Origin: SZUA-442 sp963759175
GTDB lineage: Bacteria; Actinomycetota; Acidimicrobiia; Spongiisociales; UBA5794
NCBI GenBank assembly: GCA_963759175.1
Contig: CAVWXP010000010.1
Coordinates: 186,001-250,000 of the forward strand
Reading direction: 5' to 3'
Length of the DNA stretch: 64,000 nt
The notes under the pieces are model-generated. The model worked only from the letters and a program-made list of their open reading frames with translations. It did not search any database and was not told the origin of the DNA. Made by a program: the position numbers and the translations under genes. Shown here in pieces: positions 59,196 to 64,000 of this stretch (positions within the stretch are counted from its first letter, which is position 1; every line of letters starts with the position of its first letter).

Positions 59196-59797
59196 GCGTC
59201 ACCCCCTTCGTCGTCCGCCGCAGGCATGTCCTCGACGTCCACGTCGCCGGGCCACGGCTTGACCTCGCGCGACAACAGTGGGTAGGACTTGAGCAAGGGG
59301 TTCCCGATGAAGTCGTCGGGGAGGTAGAGATGGGTGAGGTTGTCGTTGCCGACGAAGTCGATGCCGAACATCTCGTGCGCCTCACGTTCGTGCCATGCGG
59401 CTCCACCGATGTGGGGTGCGAGTGAGCCGATCGCCGGTTCGGCCCTGGGAAGGGATGCAACGAAGATCGCTCCTTCGGCTGTCGTCACGGATGACAAACG
59501 GCACATGACCTCGAAGCGCTCGTCGAGGGAGTCCGGATCTTTCACGGGCTCGCCGACCTCGACGTCCTTGGACCAATCGATGGCCGACAACCACGAGAAG
59601 AAGTCGAGTTGTTCGTAGGCCGACAGGATCGTCTCGACCCACCGATCCGCGTCGACGGAGATCCGGGGAGTGTCGAATTCGACGACGTAGCCGAGTGCTC
59701 CGACGCTCTCGGCGAGCGCCGCGGTCCATGCCTCGAGCGCGTCATCCTCGGCGGGTGCCTCTTCGACGGTGGTGGGGGTGTCAGGCGCGTCGCTCAT
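59192..59797 (-). CDS. nuoC: NADH-quinone oxidoreductase subunit C
   Basis: The 30-kDa-type subunit, 201 residues. The signature HEREAHEMFGIDFVGNDNLT and then LYLPDDFIGNPLLKSYPL is intact. The N-terminus is acidic. It overlaps nuoB by 17 nt and nuoD by 4 nt. Confidence 0.93.
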   Translation of the reverse strand: MSDAPDTPTTVEEAPAEDDALEAWTAALAESVGALGYVVEFDTPRISVDADRWVETILSAYEQLDFFSWLSAIDWSKDVEVGEPVKDPDSLDERFEVMCRLSSVTTAEGAIFVASLPRAEPAIGSLAPHIGGAAWHEREAHEMFGIDFVGNDNLTHLYLPDDFIGNPLLKSYPLLSREVKPWPGDVDVEDMPAADDEGGDA

Positions 59798-60278
59798 CGA
59801 CCCCGCTCCACTTCTTCTTCACGTCCTCGTTCATGATCCGGTCCTGGAGCATGACGATGCCCTCGAGGAGGGCCTCGGGACGCGGTGGGCACCCGGGGAC
59901 GTAGATGTCCACGGGAATGATCTGATCGACGCCCTTGGTCACCGAGTACGAGTCCCAATACGGTCCACCGGTGTTCGAGCACGACCCCATGGAGATGACG
60001 TACTTCGGCTCGGGCATCTGGTCGTAGAGGCGCTTGATGGCAGGTGCCATCTTGTCCGTCACCGTCCCGGCGACGACCATCAGGTCGGCCTGACGGGGCG
60101 AGGCGGGCAACGGAACGATCCCGAACCGCATGAAGTCGTATCGGGGACCGGAAACGGCCATGACCTCGATCGCACAGCACGCAAGCCCGAACTGGAAGTA
60201 CCACAGCGAGTACTTGCGGGACCAGTTCAGCAGCCACGAAATCGGCTTGGGAGCGCCGAACTTCTCGATCACTCCCAT
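59781..60278 (-). CDS. nuoB: NADH-quinone oxidoreductase subunit B (cluster N2)
   Basis: Carries the last iron-sulfur cluster N2 before quinone. The 165-residue product has the tandem cysteines LWYFQFGLACCAIEVMAV and the further ligands in VISMGSCSNTGGPYWDSYSV and DIYVPGCPPRPEALLEGI. The ATG at 60278 overlaps the nuoA end by 10 nt. Confidence 0.95.
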   Translation of the reverse strand: MGVIEKFGAPKPISWLLNWSRKYSLWYFQFGLACCAIEVMAVSGPRYDFMRFGIVPLPASPRQADLMVVAGTVTDKMAPAIKRLYDQMPEPKYVISMGSCSNTGGPYWDSYSVTKGVDQIIPVDIYVPGCPPRPEALLEGIVMLQDRIMNEDVKKKWSGVDERRA

Positions 60279-60652
60279 TTGAGCACGCCCTTGCGGATCG
60301 CGTAGAGCAGACCCTCGAGCAGGGTGGCGATGAAGAGGAACATGACCACGAGGGCGGCGAAGCCACCTCCGGCGTCACTGAAGGATTCGAGCTGGATGGC
60401 CCACGGGAACACGAACACAGCTTCGATGTCGAAGATGAGGAAGAGGAGGGCGAAGATGTAGTAGCGGATGTGGCTCTGGTTCCAGCCGCCGCCGATGGGC
60501 TCGATGCCCGATTCGTAGGGGACGTCCTTGAGGCCACCGGGTGCATTCGGGGCGATGACCCTGTTGGCTGCGATCGCCCCGGCCACGAGGAGAGCACCGA
60601 TCGCCACGAACACTGCGACCGTGATGTAGTCGCCGTAGTACTGGTTCAGCAC
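60269..60652 (-). CDS. nuoA: NADH-quinone oxidoreductase subunit A
   Basis: A three-helix membrane subunit, 127 residues, with the signature KDVPYESGIEPIGGGWNQSH and RYYIFALLFLIFDIEAVFVF. It starts at GTG 60652 and is the first gene of the operon. A TACAAT -10 lies at 60705-60710. Confidence 0.94.
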   Translation of the reverse strand: MLNQYYGDYITVAVFVAIGALLVAGAIAANRVIAPNAPGGLKDVPYESGIEPIGGGWNQSHIRYYIFALLFLIFDIEAVFVFPWAIQLESFSDAGGGFAALVVMFLFIATLLEGLLYAIRKGVLKWE

Positions 60653-60704
60653 CCGTGAAACCCCTCGAGCCTCTCCTCGGCCGTTTGGCCGCCAACCGAC
60701 CGGG

Positions 60705-60735
60705 ATTGTAACGCCGCGTGTGGCGCCACTCCCAA
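60705..60735 (-). promoter_or_regulatory. Candidate promoter of the nuo operon
   Basis: On the minus strand TACAAT (60705-60710) is a near-consensus -10; a TTGGGA (60730-60735) lies 19 bp upstream. The intergenic region also holds the divergent phosphodiesterase promoter. Confidence 0.5.
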
Positions 60736-60775
60736 TTCATCCCCGAGGATGGCAGATCACGGTTCCGAGCGCGGG

Positions 60776-60781
60776 TACGGT
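60776..60781 (+). promoter_or_regulatory. Leaderless-type -10 (TACGGT) for the phosphodiesterase
   Basis: TACGGT ends 6 nt before the ATG at 60788. Confidence 0.5.
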
Positions 60782-60787
60782 GCAGCC

Positions 60788-61885
60788 ATGGGCGCCATCG
60801 GACCTCCTGATCAGAGCGGCCGCGGCCTCGTCAACCTCGTTGCCGAGGTGGAACGCAGGCTCACGAGCCACGCCGTGAGCGACGGTTTGGCCATCGACCT
60901 CGCCACGCTCGTCCCCGCTGGACGTTCGTACGTCGTGGTCCTGTTCGACGGTCTCGGTGCCCACCAACTGGGCCACCCGGCCGCGGGCGATCTCGCCGGA
61001 TCGCACGCCGGCACGATCGATGCCCCGTTCCCGACCACGACCACGGTCAGCCTGGCGACCGTGGCGACGGGCAGGTCCCCGTCACAGCATGGGTTGATCG
61101 CCTACGCCATGAAGATCCCTCCCGTACCGGCGATCGTGAACACCATCCACATGCGCTCCGTGTGGGGTGACCCGATTCCCCTCGACCCTGCCACCTTCCT
61201 CCCCGGCCCGACGTTGTGGTCCAGGGCCGCGGCAGCAGGGATCGAGCCCGTGGTGGTCCAACCGGGGAACTTCGCGGGATCCCCGTTGACGGCGGCGCTC
61301 TACGGTGGCGCACGGTTCGAGCCGTACTACGGCATCGACGACCTCGTCGAGGCGACGGTGATCGTGGCGTCACCGCCGCGACGACTGGTGTTCGTGTACG
61401 TCCCGTTCGTGGACGTGGCAGCACACATGCACGGGCAGATGAGCGACGAGTACTCAGACGCCATGACCACCGCGAACCACATCTGGGCGGAACTCGCCCG
61501 CCGCCTCGGCGACGATGTCACGCTGCTCGGAACCGCCGACCACGGTCACGTCGACATCGCCGAGTCGGGCAAGGTACGCCTGACCGAGGAGCAGGAGGCC
61601 GGGTTGGTGATGTACGGCGATGCCCGCGCCTTGTACGTCGACGGCGATCCCGCAGCGATCCTCTCCGCGGTGCCGTCGACATGGGTGCCGCGAGCCGACC
61701 TCGATCCGTACTGGGGACCGACGCCCATCGACGACCGGTTCGCAAACCGACTACCCGATGGCGTGGTGTTGCCCGACGACGGCTGGGCGGTCTTCCCCCG
61801 GTACATGAATGATCGTCTCGTCGGGTACCACGGCGGATTGAGCGCAGCCGAGCGTTCGATCCCACTGCTGGTCCGCCGGGGCTGA
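60788..61885 (+). CDS. Alkaline-phosphatase-superfamily phosphodiesterase
   Basis: A 365-residue protein of the type I phosphodiesterase / nucleotide pyrophosphatase group. It has the metal-binding strand SYVVVLFDGLGAHQL, the Thr nucleophile region FPTTTTVSLATVATGRSPSQ, a second site VYVPFVDVAAHMHG and the final metal ligands LGTADHGHVDI. Substrate is unknown. The ATG at 60788 is preferred to 60749 because of the TACGGT 6 nt upstream. It is divergent from nuoA and converges on the lipoprotein gene with a 5-nt gap. Confidence 0.8.
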   Translation: MGAIGPPDQSGRGLVNLVAEVERRLTSHAVSDGLAIDLATLVPAGRSYVVVLFDGLGAHQLGHPAAGDLAGSHAGTIDAPFPTTTTVSLATVATGRSPSQHGLIAYAMKIPPVPAIVNTIHMRSVWGDPIPLDPATFLPGPTLWSRAAAAGIEPVVVQPGNFAGSPLTAALYGGARFEPYYGIDDLVEATVIVASPPRRLVFVYVPFVDVAAHMHGQMSDEYSDAMTTANHIWAELARRLGDDVTLLGTADHGHVDIAESGKVRLTEEQEAGLVMYGDARALYVDGDPAAILSAVPSTWVPRADLDPYWGPTPIDDRFANRLPDGVVLPDDGWAVFPRYMNDRLVGYHGGLSAAERSIPLLVRRG

Positions 61886-61890
61886 CGAAC

Positions 61891-62304
61891 TCAACGCCCC
61901 ACGCCGCTGATCGACCCAACGGTCTCGGCCCCGGTCAGATCGAAGGCGAAACAGATCACCTCACGGTCGCCGATCGCCCACGAATCGGCCGAAGGGGCGA
62001 ACCACCCCACCTCGTAGACGCTCTCGGCGTAGGCGATGCCGACGTACGGATCGAACGCTGCGATGCACCCCTCCCCTGCACGTGCATTGACCACGTCCTC
62101 CCCGGGAAAGGAAGGACCGTCGACGGTGAGCAAAGCGATCACCTCGTTGTCGTGGGGATCAGCGCACGCCACCACCGGCACGTCGGTCACCTCAGCGAAC
62201 GATGCCGGATCGTCGAAGCAGGTGCCGATCTCGAGGATGAGGACGGACCCTCCACAGGAGGCCAGCACGAGGGCGAGCATCGCGGAGGGAACGAGGGATC
62301 GCAT
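61891..62304 (-). CDS. Septum-formation-domain lipoprotein
   Basis: A 137-residue lipoprotein with signal MRSLVPSAMLALVLASC (lipobox LASC) and a domain with GTCFDDPASFAEVTDVPVVA then CADPHDNEVIALLTVDG and CIAAFDPYVGIAYAESVYEV, typical of the actinobacterial septum-formation family (DUF4190-associated). The Cys pairs probably form disulfides. The ATG at 62304 has TATCGT 6 nt upstream. Its exact role is unproven. Confidence 0.7.
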   Translation of the reverse strand: MRSLVPSAMLALVLASCGGSVLILEIGTCFDDPASFAEVTDVPVVACADPHDNEVIALLTVDGPSFPGEDVVNARAGEGCIAAFDPYVGIAYAESVYEVGWFAPSADSWAIGDREVICFAFDLTGAETVGSISGVGR

Positions 62305-62310
62305 GCCCGG

Positions 62311-62316
62311 ACGATA
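62311..62316 (-). promoter_or_regulatory. Leaderless-type -10 (TATCGT) for the septum-formation lipoprotein
   Basis: TATCGT on the minus strand ends 6 nt before the ATG at 62304. The plus strand of 62317-62520 is AT-richer than average and holds no gene; a TTGACT at 62381 is a possible -35 for the pilus genes. Confidence 0.4.
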
Positions 62317-62520
62317 CGACGACTCACAAGAAATCACCTCATGCACCGCATGAATCACTACAACTGTCGGGTGACTATCATTGACTAGCAAATCAGCCCT
62401 GCTGAGGTGTGCCAATACGCCGATACTCTTCGTGTGGGGTGAGCGATTGCATGAGACATCCCGAATCGCCGACGCCGTGCGGGTCCATCGCACCACCATT
62501 GCGGACAAGGGAACGAAATC

Positions 62521-62996
62521 ATGAAATACGTACACACTGAACCAACCGTTCCGAGTGGGGGGCCGCGATGGTCGAGCTCGCCGTGATCCTGCCCATCTTC
62601 GTCCTCCTGTTGTTCGGCATGATCGAGGCCAGTTGGGCCTTCGCCCAGTCCAACGACGTGCGGCACGGGGCCAGGGAAGGCGCACGCCTCGCGGCCGTCG
62701 ACTTCGGCGACGTCGCGACCATCGGCGCCGAGGTGTGCGATCGGATGGATGTCACCGGCGGCGGCGTCACCGTCACCCTGTCACCCGGGAGTTCACCAGC
62801 CGATCCCGGTGACCGCGGATCCACGGGCCGTATCCTGGTGACGGTCGTGTACTCGTCCATCACGGGAGCGGTCGATCAGTTCTTCGACGGAAAGACCCTG
62901 TCGTCGGATATCGACTTCATCCTCGAACAGCCCCTCACCGGTGAAGCGCAGTGGTGGAACACCGGTGCCGGAGGCACGTTCACATGCGTGTCCTAG
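62521..62996 (+). pseudogene. TadE-like pilus protein with a poly-G frameshift near its start
   Basis: As written, the only intact frame (62568-62996, 142 residues) starts MVELAVILPIFVLLLFGMIE, missing the usual prepilin leader. The frame from ATG 62521, which has AAGGGAACG upstream, encodes MKYVHTEPTVPSGG and would continue into AAMVELAVILP if the G-run at 62557-62562 had seven G instead of six. This would recreate the prepilin-peptidase site G-AAMVE. The C-terminal half (TGRILVTVVYSSITGAVDQF) fits TadE-like proteins. Either a homopolymer error, phase variation, or a real mutation. The tadG-like gene overlaps its end. Confidence 0.68.
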
Positions 62997-64000
62997 CCCG
63001 TCTTCGACGCGAGGATTCGGGGGCCATCATGGTCCTCTTCGCGCTGATGCTCGTCGTCCTGTTCGCGTTCGCCGCGCTCGCCGTCGATGCGGCGCACGCC
63101 TTCACGGAGCGCCGCGATTCCCAGGCGACGGCAGATGTCGCCGCCATCGGTGGGGCCCTGACCCTGATCGACGGTTCGTCGAACTCCCTCATTCGGGCCA
63201 CCGATCTCGTCGATGAGGTGTTCGCCATCGCCGAACGCAACCTCGGTCCGGGCCTCGACTGGGAGAACTGCACCGATCCCGACCGCCCCTCGCAATTCGA
63301 CCAGGTGGCGAGCAACGTGTTCACGTATGGACTCGACGACCAGTACACGGAGTGTGTCAGCTGGAGTTCCGACTGGAGCGAGGTGCGGGTGAACATCCCC
63401 AACCGTGACATCGACACGTTCTTCGCCGGCGTCATCGGATTCGACACCTTCAGCGTCGGAGCCTTCGCAGAGGTCGGAGCCGTCGTTTCGGGCAACGGAG
63501 GAGTACTGCCATTCGGTGTCCTCTCGGGAGGATCCGACGGGCTCGTATGCCTGAAGACCGGACCTCAGTTCCCGTCCGAGTGCGACCCGAACGTCAGCGG
63601 CAACTTCAACTTCCTCGACTTCCGCCTCTTCGGCAATGCAGCCCTCGGCACGACGACGCAATGCACGGGTGGTTCGGTGACGACGCTCAAGGAGAACATC
63701 GCCCACGGCGTCGACCACGACCTCGACGTCGCCCCACCGACGCCCATAGATGACAAGGGCATCGAGAACGAGATAACCATCATCAAGGAAGCCGAGCAGT
63801 GCTCGAGCACCAGCGATCCCGTGCAGGCCGTGCTCACGGAAACCGGGAACAAGACGAAGGTCATCATCGATGGGTTCGTCGAGGGGGCGGGTGGCTTCCC
63901 AGGGAGGCTCACGCTCGGTTCCGGGACCTTCGATTACTCGGGACAGAAGATCGACGACAGGGGCCTGTGGGAGTTCCTCGACGCTGACGGTCAGGCGGCG
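62984..64000 (+). CDS. TadG-like pilus assembly protein, 3' end beyond window
   Basis: An open frame of 339 codons from ATG 62984 to the window end. It starts MRVLARLRREDSGAIMVLFA, then LMLVVLFAFAALAVDAAHAF, the N-terminal helix and AVDxxxxF pattern of TadG-type proteins (PF13400-like), followed by RRDSQATADVAAIGGALTL and a secreted beta-rich domain with several Cys. It overlaps the TadE-like stop by 13 nt. Tad proteins help assemble Flp pili; the rest of the locus is outside the window. Confidence 0.75.
   Translation, partial: MRVLARLRREDSGAIMVLFALMLVVLFAFAALAVDAAHAFTERRDSQATADVAAIGGALTLIDGSSNSLIRATDLVDEVFAIAERNLGPGLDWENCTDPDRPSQFDQVASNVFTYGLDDQYTECVSWSSDWSEVRVNIPNRDIDTFFAGVIGFDTFSVGAFAEVGAVVSGNGGVLPFGVLSGGSDGLVCLKTGPQFPSECDPNVSGNFNFLDFRLFGNAALGTTTQCTGGSVTTLKENIAHGVDHDLDVAPPTPIDDKGIENEITIIKEAEQCSSTSDPVQAVLTETGNKTKVIIDGFVEGAGGFPGRLTLGSGTFDYSGQKIDDRGLWEFLDADGQAA

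Noticed and set aside
60749..60787. The ATG at 60749 as start of the phosphodiesterase
   Set aside because: It precedes the TACGGT element and adds 13 residues without family support; ATG 60788 fits the promoter spacing.

Overview
This window looks like a chromosomal segment of a high-GC actinobacterium, most likely of the class Acidimicrobiia. The supports are the high GC content, an actinobacterial EF-Tu (ITIAIAHVEYET region), short operons with frequent GTG starts, and a fragment of an FG-GAP/VCBS-like repeat protein of a type I associate with Ilumatobacter-like genomes. The class-level call is inference; no rRNA gene is present to settle it.

Layout. 1-9.5 kb (minus strand): the joined S10 and str clusters, read as rpsL-rpsG-fusA-tuf1-rpsJ-rplC-rplD-rplW-rplB-rpsS-rplV-rpsC-rplP (rplP is cut by the window edge). 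S3 carries a very long alanine/acidic tail. 9.6-19.3 kb: an unrelated block separates the str cluster from rpoC. It holds a QEGLA-motif metalloprotease, a hotdog thioesterase, an ArsR/SRPBCC operon with one frameshifted gene, an M50 protease, pyruvate:ferredoxin oxidoreductase (nifJ) with its DHOD-like partner, and DUF427 and VOC genes. 19.3-26.7 kb: rpoC and rpoB with a clear promoter. 26.9-28.6 kb: a hydrolase and a methyltransferase. 28.7-32.8 kb: rplL-rplJ (with an L10-type leader), rplA-rplK-nusG-secE and tRNA-Trp. 32.9-34.7 kb: MaoC-like dehydratase, ECF sigma factor and anti-sigma factor. 34.8-36.4 kb: rpmG, a second tuf gene whose coding sequence matches tuf1 throughout, and tRNA-Met. 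36.6-37.3 kb: panD, tRNA-Tyr, tRNA-Thr.

37.25-40.73 kb is the most unusual region. A 193-bp tandem repeat containing the 3' end of tRNA-Thr runs for nearly five units. It is followed by a decayed VCBS-like gene fragment, a lipoprotein, a secreted protein, the truncated left end of an IS21-type element, and a second, diverged array of the same tRNA-derived repeat. This looks like a degraded island at tRNA-Thr. 40.7-50.4 kb: P-type ATPase, universal stress protein, an alpha/beta-hydrolase-adenylate cyclase fusion, HtpX, a frameshifted PASTA-domain membrane protein, a lipoprotein and a MidA/NDUFAF7-type methyltransferase. 50.5-60.7 kb: nuoABCDHIJKLMN, an 11-gene complex I operon without nuoEFG. 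60.8-64 kb: a phosphodiesterase, a septum-formation-type lipoprotein and the start of a Flp/Tad pilus locus (TadE-like with a poly-G frameshift, TadG-like running off the end).

Three recurrent signals cross gene boundaries. (1) Isolated genes have a TANNNT hexamer ending 6-7 nt before the start codon, implying leaderless mRNAs. (2) Spacers in the translation operons hold inverted repeats built from (T)GAGCTNN heptads, in three cases directly after a stop codon. (3) Three genes contain single-base frameshifts (near 12238, 48242 and 62557-62562), which are either real decay or phase variation, or assembly errors.
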